DNA of 36,647 nt, from positions 1,935,311 to 1,971,957 of the forward strand of contig BFEA01000183.1 of NCBI GenBank assembly GCA_003427395.1, read 5' to 3'. Positions 8,941 to 19,175 of this stretch are shown one piece after another. Under the pieces are notes generated by a model. The model worked only from the letters and a program-made list of their open reading frames with translations, searched no databases and was not told where the DNA came from. The stretch comes from Chara braunii. Its lineage: Eukaryota > Streptophyta > Charophyceae > Charales > Characeae. The translations under genes were made by a program, and so were the position numbers. The stretch's first letter is position 1. Each line of letters starts with the position of its first letter.

Positions 8941-9504
8941 CTATGAACACTTCCATCCAAGGTACATGATCCGAAAGTCAATCATGGAACAAAACTCCTC
9001 CCATAGGGTGGGGAGATAGGGTCTAAAGAAAATCCCTCGCCTGAGATGTGGGAATTCCGATGACTCTGTCACTACCTCGTAGTTGACTTCTGTTGGTGAG
9101 ATGTACCTCTTTGCCAAGTCTACTAGATCACTCCAACAAGACCCATTCGTGAGTAGAGAAGGAACTGGCGGCTTGGGATAGTCAACATAGAGTTTGGGCC
9201 CAAAACTGCGGATCAACTTTGTTCCACTCTCATCAAGCTCACGTTCTCTTCGCTCAAGATATCTCGCTGCTGAAATCCAAACTGAGTCGAAGTGCTCATG
9301 AGTCTCTTTGCCTTTCTTTAGGTAAGATCTCAGATCATAGATGGTATTTCCTGCAAAACTGGTAAGGACATTGAAGATTGACAGGTCTCCCTGTCTGAAA
9401 CAAACTGCACTGACATACTGATAATGGAAAGCCTCCTTGAGTGCGATATGGTTGAGATTGGTCAATACTGACCCACTGACTGGAAATGACTGAATCGTAC
9501 TCAT
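8941..9504 (-). CDS. module 1: intact 187-residue protein of the same repeated family
   Basis: An uninterrupted frame from ATG (9504) to stop (8941), the only module without a nonsense change. The N-terminus MSTIQSFPVSGSVLTNLNHI is followed by ALKEAFHYQYVSAVCFRQGD, LSIFNVLTSFAGNTIYDLRS and YLKKGK. A predicted-helical AARYLERRERELDESG comes next, then YVDYPKPPVPSLLTNGSCWS and a C-terminal FRPYLPTLWEEFCSM. The IYDLRSYLKKGK block aligns with IYDIRPYVKKGV of module 2. It lies outside the PBS, on the LTR side of the boundary. It is therefore either encoded inside an unusually long LTR or is the relic of a second, upstream copy. No function can be assigned and there is no known domain that I recognise. 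Confidence 0.55.
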   Translation of the reverse strand: MSTIQSFPVSGSVLTNLNHIALKEAFHYQYVSAVCFRQGDLSIFNVLTSFAGNTIYDLRSYLKKGKETHEHFDSVWISAARYLERRERELDESGTKLIRSFGPKLYVDYPKPPVPSLLTNGSCWSDLVDLAKRYISPTEVNYEVVTESSEFPHLRRGIFFRPYLPTLWEEFCSMIDFRIMYLGWKCS

Positions 9505-12500
9505 GTGTATGAGAACTAGCTTTCTCGGGTTTGATGGACTATATCGGTAGCGTGGTTGTTTCGATTGTTGCTCGTGCTCTGATGATATATCGTGTGTCCG
9601 ACTATGACCAATCTCAAATCTGGTCGCAAAGTGATCAGCTAAAAATAAAAAATTGTTTGTTCGTTCCCTCCGTACACTGAGAGGATACCAGAATGCTCAG
9701 ACATTCGATCTGCAGTTGGAGTTTGTTTTGGTTACTGTCAGTTTTCTCCCTGACTTGGTTAAGATTGCTTAGTCTCCAACCACGGACCGCACGCAAGCAT
9801 TGTTACACTCCGTTCTTACTGTGTACCTCACGGTCTTCCTTCACTGCAGTGGCCCATTCGGATCGACCCAAAATACCTATGCAAGGGTCTTGAGATATAA
9901 CGTGAATTGCAGAAAGTTCCAGCTGGGAAATGTCCCTCTGTCAGTTTGAAATTGATCGTTGAACAAAAAGTCTCAGTTCCATTTGGGCAGTGAGCCAGTC
10001 ACTCCCAACAGCAGAACCCCGATAGGGCGCAGGGCAGTCAACCTTAGATTCAGACTTGATTAGTGTCTGGCACATTGAGCTCTAGTTCAGACATAGGTAG
10101 TAAAGACCCCTACTTGTGGACTGTGCAAACACCACAGTGCATCGAACAGGGCTCAACCAAATGTCCCACAAGGCGATTCGGGCACAGTCAAATGATGTCA
10201 ATTGTGAATGGACAAGTAAACGGAGCGGCAGGTGCCTGAGAAGTTTAGAATCTTTCTAGTTTAGCATGCTGGGCTACACTCTGAGTCTGTTTCTTCCATC
10301 TACGTGGCCCTCACTAAAATTTAGTTTGACCCTCGCTCCGGGTCTTACGTAGAACGATATCTGCCTCCTTTACTCAGATATTTTCACCGGTGTAAAGTCG
10401 GCATGCTGAGCAGAATATCAACGACAATAGCATCACCAGAACGAGTCTCATTCAAGTTGTACTAGAGCCGTCAATCAGACCCGATTTGAGTAGTCGGAGT
10501 GGTATCACTTATGACATTTCACTATCCGAAAACATTCGGATCACTGCTAACCACGAACCCTACTAGTAGATTGATTGCAATGCTCATGATGACAAGTTTG
10601 CACCAATCAAGACTTCCACGCAAGAAATTCTTCACTCAATCTGGCCTGAATTAATCTATTTGTCCTTTGCTGCCTCAGGACAAGGGACGAATTGCAGTCC
10701 AAAGCTCTATTTCTGTTAGTCTTTACTACCAGGCACTTTACAAATCGTCCGCCACAACCAAACAAACACTCTGCCTTGCTTTGGCCAACTCAGGCGTCCA
10801 GGGTCCTCTCGGACAATCACTCCGGGGCAGCCGACTGGTTGCCTGCTTCAGGATTTGGCCTGAGCACCGGAGCGTTAGTTTATTCAAGCATGTTTGATTG
10901 TTATGGGTTTCGGGTCTCTCCAAGTGTGACACGCCGTATCACTGCAAAGGCTGATTATGGATGCATAAGGAGTGTCTCACACGTCAAATAGAACTCGAGG
11001 TTTGCAAGTAATTAGAGTACAAGGAGCAACGAATAGCGTCCCCGAGGGCTATCCTGCCTGATGTTTGTTTGAGGGCGGCTAAACGTGGTTCCCCTATCTT
11101 TATAGGCTAAACGTGTGTACCTGCTGATGACGATTTTAACACAGGGTGTTTTCGGCTGGCTTACTACTCACGACAGAACTACCAGGGGTAAGTCATGTTT
11201 CAATCAACGCGCTGAGTAGGACTCAGTCTAGCTGGCATATTATACAAATCACAGACCGAGAGAGAGTTGCCAAGTGTACACGCAACTATTATTACACGAG
11301 AGAGTGGCTCGTAGCTACCCTCAACTTGATCACTCAGTCAGTTATCATCTGGTCAGAGCCATGGTGTCATGTATGCTGAGGAAAATTGGCTTGACAAATT
11401 TAATAAGGAGAAGGGTTTTGTCATAAGATAAGAGAGACGACCTACTCAACATTTGGGGATTAGGGGTCGTTCGTTCTTCAGTCCCCGTCCAATAGGTACT
11501 TCATTAGTAAGTAAGCCACCTTTCGTAACAAAAGTTGACTTTTGCCCTTCAATTACAATGAGGAATGAAAACATGATGCTTTGAAATCGAGCTTGACTCA
11601 ACTTATTTCTCACGAAGCTCATCAGGTTTTCCTTGTGTCTTGTTGCCCTAGCTCTGTTCCGAGTGACAAAATCGGCCTGGCCTGTTATCTCAGTAATCAA
11701 AAGCAAAGCAAGAATAGAACAAAGTAAAGAGAGGGAGAACTCAGGTTTTGGGGCGAGACACACTGTTAACTCGATTCAAAAGTTTAGTGATCAGCATACC
11801 CAATCAATGTCGTACTTCTTTACCAGCGTCAACATTCACCCTGACAGTGAGTCTCTCGTTTCCCGCTTCCTCGATACAGCACGTTCATCCCCCAATACTA
11901 CAATCACCCATAAACTGCTTATCACGTTCTTTGAAGTCGCTGGATCCTTAAGCCCGGCATTTATTTTTAACTTTCAAAGTCATTTGGCGTGACAGCTGAT
12001 TGACTATTAACAGACAAAGCACTCCTAATAAAGCACTGCAATCGAGCAGAGCCAGCGATGACATTACCAGAGATCAAGCGACAAAAATCTTACTAGCTGA
12101 GTCGGGTTGAAGTATTCCCGATCAAAACTCCTTCCTAGGGCATATGACGACTAATGGTCCATTCAATATAGTTGACCTCGCATAGCATATTGTTCCTCCT
12201 TATTACTAGACGAGCATTGTTAATCTTCTCGTGCATACCCCAGCCTCTGTGGCCTTACCCCTACAATCTCTCTGCTTACGTATCTACTCTCATCCACTCT
12301 CCCTGTCTGACTTTGACTGCCTCATCTCAAGATGGAGAGGTGTATGGACTGTGTAAGAGAGCCGATGGCTTCAACATCAACTCCGAGCGCTGATCTGGTA
12401 AAAGGCAAGGCTCTGAAAAGCTTACATATCATCAGTGTCCCGCATTCTTGCGCATTGAGTAAGAGCACGTGGACTCAAATTTTCACTTTTTACCTCAAGT

Positions 12501-13085
12501 ACCATTGGCGTATCGTCTCACCTTCTCCCAACCATGATTCTTCCAAAGGTGACTTCAAATGTCTGTGCGCAGATCGTGGCCGCTAGCTAGACGTTTTCTT
12601 GAAGGCGGACGCCAGTAAGCACATCACCCACTCGTACATGGTGGTTCGAATGAGGAAGACGATATCAACTTCAAGATGCCTGCGTGACTTAGTGTCCCTC
12701 TCATTTGCGGTAGTTAGCTGATCTCCCGCTGAAAAGATACGAAGCCATCGAGCTGAGAGTTAGGCCAAGAACGGTTAAAGGCGCGGTATCACTGCTCAAG
12801 AAGGAGAGTAATATCCGCAGCGTCTCTCTTGCAACACTCACAAGTTGCAATACTCAAGTCTTTCAGCTCTCGCCCCTCACACATGCTCCTTTCCTTCTAT
12901 GAGTTCTAAATTTCCCGGGTGTGCGCACGTCACAGTTGTGACTAACTAGAAGTTGTTGACATCATCATCGGAGTCACACAAGAGCGAGCATTTCCCGCTA
13001 TCCCTCCAGACTCCAACGCGCATGCATGCCTCGTCCTCTCAATTTAATACACATTGCCACCACAGCCCAATTGAAGTCTCGTAGC
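9505..13085. other. long stretch without recognisable genes
   Basis: I see no coding frame with family signal on either strand. Several 60-120 codon open stretches exist (for example near 10692-10991, 11446-11763 and 11633-11992) but they overlap each other and show no motif or repeat support. A TATA-like element occurs on the minus strand at 11095-11104 (CTATAAAGAT), resembling those at 14285 and 16752. The tract is probably decayed LTR or other repeat sequence. Confidence 0.4.
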
Positions 13086-14150
13086 TCACTGCCCCTCGCG
13101 AGCTTCACCTGGCCGCACGGGGATCCTCCGGGTTGGCGAGGGTGAAGTTACCAGTAACGCCTCTTCATAAGATCTCTCCCCCTGATATGTCTGAGCCACT
13201 AAGACATCGATCACGCTCATCCTTTCCTCTCTCGCTCCCGACGTAGCCATTTTGCACGTTAGTCACTCGTGACTATCCCCTCTCCTGTTTCCTTCTCCCC
13301 TTTCATGAGTACCCTGAACACGCATTAATCTTTGAGTCTCTTCACCGTCTCATTCTTGAGCCCAACTGTCACGCGAGACACCGCTCCGGACCCTCTCGCC
13401 TTTTTCAGGAACTCGTCCAGACCCCCTCTCAACTAAGCTCCTCTTACTGACGGTCGGGTTTCAACACTTCATGCGTGCAACCCAGTTCACGTCAACCCTG
13501 GTCTGCTTAGTGCACGCACTCTCTCCCTCGTCTGACCCTAACGTTGTTCTTTTGTCTCTCTCGTTCTCACCTCGATCTCTCTTTTTCTCTCTTGTGTGTC
13601 TGTCTGTAACCGCCTTGCGCTCTCCGTCCCCCCCAATCGCGAGTAAGTCTCCCTTGGCTGCCTAGCGGCCCTGGTCCTGTTGCCGCGAGCAGGCCTCCGG
13701 ACCGCTCTCTACTGGCTCTGCTGATCGGCAGTCCCTTCGCCACTGGTCTAACCCATGCCAAGACCGGGTCCGGACCTCCCGGTCACTCTCGTCGCTCGCC
13801 GCTTCCGTGTCTCGGTCCAGGTGCTTCTGTTCACGCTTCGCTGTATCCGTCGAGGTCCCCGCTTCCAGCTACGAAACGGTCACCTTTAGTTCGTCTGTGA
13901 CCCCGTCCCTCCTGCATTTCCTCTCCGCTCGGTCTTTGGCCTCTGTGATGGCCAGTTGCAAACCCTGGTCCGCCCTCATTTCCTCTTCCTTCCCCCCTTC
14001 AACGTTGATCTTCAGCCTCACCTCCTGATTGCAGCCGCTATAGTCCAGGACGGTCGTCACCGCAGGTCCCTCTCCTGACATTTTCTCCCACCTCCACATA
14101 TCCTGGAGGTACTTCGGCCTATAGTCGTATAGCCCACTGCTACGCACCAT
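13086..14150 (-). pseudogene. conserved element-encoded reading frame, copy A
   Basis: From ATG at 14150 the frame reads MVRSSGLYDYRPKYLQDMWR, then WEKMSGEGPAVTTVLDYSG, EVRLKINVEGGKEEEMRADQ and GLQLAITEAKDRAERK, with a TAG at 13869-13871. The same phase continues without frameshift to 13086, interrupted by TAG at 13662 and a few TGAs. It gives highly charged Arg/Glu/Ser-rich sequence ending with MATSGAREERMSVIDVLVAQ (from 13250). The first ~68 residues match copy B (16547 down), with many third-position and conservative differences, so the ancestral family was under protein-level selection. It sits downstream of a TATA-like box at 14285-14293. I suspect the N-terminus of an LTR element's gag, but no diagnostic domain is visible. 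Confidence 0.6.
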
Positions 14151-14181
14151 GGTCAGGCCTCTCCCAAACAAGCCGTGTAAG

Positions 14182-15860
14182 ATACCAGGTCACCTGCTCT
14201 GGAATAGCCAGCACACTCATGTGAAGTCACAAGCTCACCTCACCATTTAGCATACCCAAGTAACCAATAACACCTTCCCCTTACCTTTTATAGGATCGCT
14301 ACCCGTCGCGATCCCCGTGCTCTGAATGAGGGACCCAGGACAACATTCATAGTTCCATATTTTAACGACTTGGATTTCAAAATCCCAATAAATCAAAGTA
14401 GTACGAAACAAAGAAAAATGGAAGGAGAGACAGGTAAAATGACGCTAACTGTCATAGCACCTACTTCAGGCATGAAAGTAACCCGCAAACTCGGCGTGGT
14501 GGTCCCATAACGGGATACCAACCAGTCGCCCTCCTATTCAAAACGCGCTACGAAGATTACCCTTAACGGGTACCTGTGTCTGATGGCAAGGAGGGGGTTT
14601 ATGACCTCCCTGAGGGGGTGATAAGCCTCCTACCAATGCGGCCACGGGTCACCCCTCTTTTGGGGTCCCACCGCGCGAAACTCAGACGGACATGTCAGCG
14701 ACTGGATGGTACACGGAGGATCGGGCTTGCCTCAGCCACCAGACTACACTCCGAGCTCAGAGGTGAATCGTTCACTCTCCCTCCTGTGAAGCAACAGAAG
14801 GGCCCAAGGAGAGCACAAGTTGATAAATAAAGAGAATAAACAGGTAGCGAGAATCAATGGCAATAATTGTGAGGAAAAAGAATAGTAAAAAAAAAGAGAA
14901 CCCGAAACTGTAACACCTCTACGGTTAGAAGTTGCTTGGTCGCTCAAGGACTGAGATGACGGTCTACATCAAGGCACAGATCCGACGCGCAGCTTTTCTC
15001 TTTCTCCTGTTTCTCCTCTCTTCTCTTTTTTCTCTTTCACTTTAATTTTCTTCTCCTCTGCACTTAGCCCATGTCACGACCTTCGGGGCCCAGTGCACGA
15101 CTGAGTGGGCTTTGCCAGTCCCGATAGTCATTTCAGCTGCAGACCTACTGTAGGGCGGGAAGTCGAACCTACGCAGCACCACAGGGAAGCCCAGTAAGAG
15201 TGTCAATCCCGCGCGGTTTTACGAACCGATGCCAGGCCTGCAGCGAAAATACACGGACGACGTCCTATACACAGTGGAGAGTGAGCAGACGTCCAACACA
15301 CAATAGAAAGAGAACGGGTTTGGAGTACTTATCTGGCCTCATTTTGCCTGACAGCGACAACAACTTTAAGCTTCTAGCCCATAACCCGACTAGGAGGCAC
15401 TCAGCGCGCAGTAGAAAAGACTGCGCTAGTCCCTCTGCCTTCGCGTCCCTGGGCGAGCCCGACGGCTACCACGGCCACAGGCCGGTAGTGCTCTGTTGTA
15501 CAGAAGGGCGCCGAGCCTGCGTGGACCAATGAAATGTCAAGTTGCGCACCCCCACCCTTTTTGCAGGGGCAAGCACCAACAGGACCGGTTCACGTCAGGG
15601 CACAACTTAGGAATACCAGCAGAGCCGCACAGGTTCGACAACAGTCCAACGAGCCGCCGGCATCGGGACAAGGGACTGGTACTAAGCAGGAATTTGGCAC
15701 ATAGAGGAGGGTTGGGACACCGCGCCCTCCGACACCGGTACCCGACAAAAAAGCCCCTTCGCTGAAAACCCTTCGAGGGCCCAAACAGGCCCAGGTACAG
15801 GCTCAGGGGAGCCATGGTAGCGGAGTGCTTCAACTTGTCGGCAGCCTCGAAGCACACTAA
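14182..15860 (-). repeat. LTR-like block A, direct repeat of block B
   Basis: It shares with 16578-18030 the order and sequence of several blocks: GTGGTCCCATAACGGGATA (14500 / 17009), GATGGCAAGGAGGGG against GATGGTAAGGAGGGG (14581 / 17089), ATGCGGCC (14635 / 17139), GGGAAGCCCAGTAA (15184 / 17819) and GACACCGCGCCCTCCGACA against GACACTGCGCCCTCCGACA (15717 / 17946). Between these the copies diverge and carry different simple repeats. Same orientation and a shared coding start suggest LTR plus gag-start units of one family. Outer ends are approximate. Confidence 0.65.
14285..14293 (-). promoter_or_regulatory. TATA-like box, copy A
   Basis: The minus strand reads CTATAAAAG, ~135 bases upstream of the ATG at 14150. 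The homologous block B has TATAAAGAG at the matching place (16752-16760). A minus-strand TGGTATC (14188-14182) between box and ATG could be the start of a PBS, but the match to a known tRNA stops there. Confidence 0.5.
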
Positions 15861-16208
15861 GGGGCCGACTCACTCCGAGAGGAGGGCCCGCAAAGCATAA
15901 AAGCCCAACCGGGCTTAAGGGCGGGGGACTTTTTCGGCATACGTACTTGCGGGCGCACGGGACTTGGGGGATGTGCTGAACGCACCAAGGGAGGAGCGAC
16001 TCACGGATAGGGAAGCTCAAAGAGGGGGGTTTGAACACACGTACTTACCCGCTCACAATCGGGATCGGGATCTCCATAGCCATGGGCGCGCGACCTTGCA
16101 CTGGACAGCGCGCGTACGGGCGAGCAACGGTGTATCGCCACTCCGCATGGGCTAATCAACCGCGCACGCATCTCCGCGAACAGATCAGGAGAGGAGGCGC
16201 GCACATAA
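15861..16208. other. unassigned spacer between blocks A and B
   Basis: GC-rich, with no recognised coding signal. It would be the residue of the internal region of copy B after a large deletion, if A and B are tandem units of one element family. Confidence 0.3.
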
Positions 16209-16335
16209 GCGCACACCAACATACAAGGGGGGGCGCACACAATCACGCACATATCCATGCTATCGGGACCAAAGGGGAACTCAGCGCGCATCAGCGCACA
16301 AGGGGGTCGCGCAAACAACCTTGCACATATCCGCG
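16209..16335. repeat. two-copy ~77-bp degenerate tandem repeat
   Basis: GCGCACACCAACATACAAGG at 16209 and GCGCATCAGCGCACAAGGGG at 16286 start two parallel units. Both run through a CGCRCAMACAA segment to CACATATCC. The repeat begins exactly where copy B's coding match to copy A ends. Confidence 0.6.
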
Positions 16336-16547
16336 CCCCCCGTAATCGCCATCTGCAGACCTTGGTCTGCCCTCATTTCTTTTCTTTTTCCCCCTTCTAT
16401 GTTCACCTTTAGTTTCACCTCCTGCGTACCGTGGTTGTAGTCCAATACAACTGTCATTGTAGGCCCTTCCCCTGACATCCGCTCCCACCTTCAGAGAAAT
16501 TGGAGGCACCTTGGCGTATAGCCATACAACCCGCTGCTACGCGCCAT
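16290..16547 (-). pseudogene. conserved element-encoded reading frame, copy B (broken)
   Basis: ATG at 16547 gives MARSSGLYGYTPRCLQFL and then a TGA where copy A has Trp (TGG to TGA). It goes on as RWERMSGEGPTMTVVLDYN, TQEVKLKVNIEGGKRKEMRA and DQGLQMAIT, after which it leaves homology at about 16345 and enters the 77-bp repeat. Differences from copy A are largely synonymous (for example GGG/GGA, GCG/GCA, TTG/CTG) or conservative (K/R, V/I), which supports a real ancestral protein. Function unknown. Confidence 0.6.
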
Positions 16548-16751
16548 GGTTGAGCCCTTCTCATTTAGGCCGTCCGAGATGCCAGGCTGCAGAGTTCCAA
16601 GACGGCCAGGGCCGAACACTCAAAGCATGAGCATGCGCGCATAGGCAACCCCTTACACTCACCACGCCGCCTAGCCCTCTCCCCTCAGTTCGCTAGTACT
16701 CGGCGTAGTGAGATTGCTCATGCCCAAGTGGCCCAATGCTTGCCTCCCTCG

Positions 16752-16760
16752 CTCTTTATA
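16752..16760 (-). promoter_or_regulatory. TATA-like box, copy B
   Basis: The minus strand reads TATAAAGAG, ~205 bases upstream of the copy B ATG, within a segment homologous to the box in copy A. Confidence 0.45.
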
Positions 16761-17338
16761 GGCCCGCGACATGGCGCACTTCCCCATGCTCTGAGCATGA
16801 GACCCAGTTGGCCTCCCCTTTTTTCTTTTTTTTTGAATTCATCTTTTTTACGATCTGTAAATTCAAGGAATAACAAAATGAGATAAATAAATTAAAGATG
16901 GAAAACAAAACGCTGAACCTCAGCGCCCATAGCACAGGCGGCTCATGAGCTGTCAGTCACTAGCCTTTTTTACTCTTGGCATAGAATGACAGCAAGCTCG
17001 CCATAGTGGTCCCATAACGGGATATTAGCGGACGCCTTCCCCCTTTTTAGGATGGGTGTCGGGCTGCCCCAAATGGGTACCCATGCCCGATGGTAAGGAG
17101 GGGACTCATGACCCTCTGCAGGGTGATGAGTCTCCTGCCGATGCGGCCGCGGGTGCTCTCATTTTGTGGGATATTTACCGCCCCTTACTGGTCAAGCTCA
17201 CGACGATTGAAGCGGAAGGGTTGGGAAGACTAGGCAACCCATAGGCTACTACCGATTTCGAAAACAGATCGTCAGTCCCCTTCCCCCTGCGAAACGGCTG
17301 AGGAAAACGATACCCAGAAAACGACTAGCAACATTGAT

Positions 17339-17386
17339 AATAATAGTAATAATAACAATAATAATATCATTAATAATAATAACAGT
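17339..17386. repeat. AAT-type microsatellite
   Basis: Interrupted TAA/AAT trinucleotide run, with ATC and AAC interruptions. Confidence 0.9.
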
Positions 17387-17524
17387 GGAGAAAGGAAAAA
17401 TGGTGCTTCAAAGTTCTCTTGCGTTGCGGCCTCACTAAAAACCATCAGACACCATGGCGCAAGGACAACGATCCAAATCTATGCACGTTTCTCCTTCCCT
17501 TTTTCATTTTATTTTATTTTTTCC

Positions 17525-17549
17525 TTTTTTTTTTTTTTTTTTTTTTTTT
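17525..17549. repeat. poly-T run (25 bases)
   Basis: Uninterrupted T run, possibly the poly-A tail of a minus-strand retroposed sequence. No element body was recognised next to it. Confidence 0.9.
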
Positions 17550-18270
17550 GCATTTCACCCTTTTCTGACGATGACCGTCTCCACTGCACTTACTCCAAAA
17601 CGAGACTTTAGGGACCTAGCGCGGAGTTGAGAAATCCGAGCCCGTTATTGCTATCCCATCCCTACACTCAGCCCAGATTAGAGCCACTAGAGCCCGGCGC
17701 GCGGCAAAGTAGACTGTGCTACCTTTTTTTTTTTTTTTCGCACTGGCAAATCTGGCGGTCACTTCAGCTTCTGACTGGCTCGCTGCAAGGTAAGACATCG
17801 ACCCTGTGCGATACCACTGGGAAGCCCAGTAACGGAGCCTGTTGATTCTGCATGACCTTGTGGACTGGTACCGGGTCCACAACGAAGGTATGCAGGCGTA
17901 CACAGCAGTGAGTGAGTGGATGTACGGTACACAGCGGAGGGTCGGGACACTGCGCCCTCCGACATGATACCAAACCCCCGCCCAACGGCCCCGCTGGGCC
18001 CAAAACGCAGATGGCAAATGATATTAAATAAACCGCGCAAATCAAGAGTTTTTTCACTCACTACTATTGTAGCCCATTGTAGATCTTCTCTATCGCAGCT
18101 TTGCGCTAGCAATCAGTCTTCATTCTACCACGACACGCAACACACTTTTCTCTTATTCCATCGTGTAGCTGCGGTGCGTAGCTTGCGCAATAACTCTCTT
18201 CTCTCCCTTAATAGCGCGCCCCCTTTTGTAATACTCTCTCAGTCTCAATCTCCATAGTCAGACGTGCACC

Positions 18271-18777
18271 ATGCCTGAGGCGCGTCGGGGACAGGGATGA
18301 GGAAGAGGTGGAAGGGGAGTAAAGGCCCGTGAAGAGCCGCCAGCTCGGACACGGAGTGAATATACCTCAGAGGAGGACGAGGAAGCGCGCGTTTACGACT
18401 CCCACACGAGGCCATACCCGCGCCAGCCTTTTATCAGTTGGTACGAAAGGACTCCATCCCCTAGGAGGATGGAGTACTTCCAAAAAAAGTTTGAGCGCTA
18501 TGGCGCGCCCGGCACCTCCTCTCCTCCATACTCACCTAGAGCCCCGACTATCTCCACGGCAAGCAGAGCCCTAGTGCCTGTTCCACCAACCCCTATCCCA
18601 TGTACAGATTCTCCCTCTTCTCACCTTAGTGATTGTGCCCTTTTCTGCATTCTCTTTCTTCTTTCTTTACTTCAGATTGCGTTCATCGTTGGCTTCTACA
18701 TCCTGTATAAGCGTGATTTTCTCTCGAATTTCCAAATGTTCTCCTTTCAAACCTTATGTTCATGTCACTCTTTATAG
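18271..18777 (+). pseudogene. unrecognised proline/charge-rich reading frame with a hydrophobic C-terminal segment
   Basis: ATG at 18271 follows a leader-like stretch (18040-18270). The frame is MPEARRGQG, then TGA at codon 10, then GRGGRGVKAREEPPARTRSE, YTSEEDEEARVYDSHTRPYP and ISWYERTPSPRRMEYFQKKF, then a Pro/Ser-rich part (VPVPPTPIPCTDSPSS). A 22-residue hydrophobic stretch (LFCILFLLSLLQIAFIVGFY) follows. The hydrophobic stretch may be a membrane helix. Alternatively it is the pyrimidine-rich end of an intron, since the DNA there reads TTCTTTCTTTACTTCAG (acceptor-like, ending near 18676). No donor is clear. If TGA replaced TGG or CGA, this is a once-intact gene or element ORF. It could also start only at the internal ATG at 18469. 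Confidence 0.4.
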
Positions 18778-18779
18778 CG

Positions 18780-19018
18780 TTCCTAGCTTGAGAATTTTAG
18801 TATCCTAAGGCCAAGGATGCAGGTTCCTTGTGAACCAGGCCGCTTGTCGGCCACCAAATAAATTTAAGAAGGATTTCTCATATGCTGCTGGCTTGACTTG
18901 CCGCTGAACTCTTTCAGATATGAATTACCTTGTTCCTTGTCTTGACAATGATGCCAGGGATATTGTCCAATTGACTTTAACGTTCAGGACACTCATTATG
19001 TCTACCATACTAAGGATA
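18780..19018. other. unassigned stretch with a possible exon-like piece
   Basis: A CTCTTTCAG acceptor-like site precedes ATGAATTACCTTGTTCC at 18920. A ~60-codon frame (HYVYHTKDKVYQTLFLLSGV and following) then runs into the tandem repeats. Evidence for a gene is weak. Confidence 0.25.
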
Positions 19019-19020
19019 AG

Positions 19021-19175
19021 GTATACCAAACCCTTTTCCTGTTATCTGGCGTGAGTGAGACACCTTCTCAACTTCTCAAGCAACTTAGGGGATACCAAAC
19101 CCCGTTTTTTTTCTCTAGTCTGAGCGAGGCGCATCCTTACTTCTTAGACAAATAAAGAGGGATACCAAACCCTTT
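19021..19175. repeat. three-copy ~70-bp tandem repeat
   Basis: GATACCAAACCC or GTATACCAAACCC recurs at 19021, 19090 and 19160 (periods 69 and 70), each followed by a T-rich stretch and a GAGTGAGAC / GAGCGAGGC block. Confidence 0.75.

Larger units (their letters stand above)
16578..18030 (-). repeat. LTR-like block B, direct repeat of block A
   Basis: See block A for the matched segments. Inside it are an AAT-type microsatellite (17339-17386), a 25-base T run (17525-17549) and a 15-base T run (17724-17738), none of which is present at the matching places of block A. Confidence 0.65.

Noticed and set aside
11446-11992. Overlapping 105- and 119-residue frames on both strands
   Set aside because: They overlap antiparallel and show no family motif, repeat homology or codon signal; treated as chance.
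15537-15857. 106-residue minus-strand frame with a weak match to one near 17764-18057
   Set aside because: The match follows from DNA homology of blocks A and B; reading-phase conservation is not evident, so it is more likely LTR non-coding sequence.
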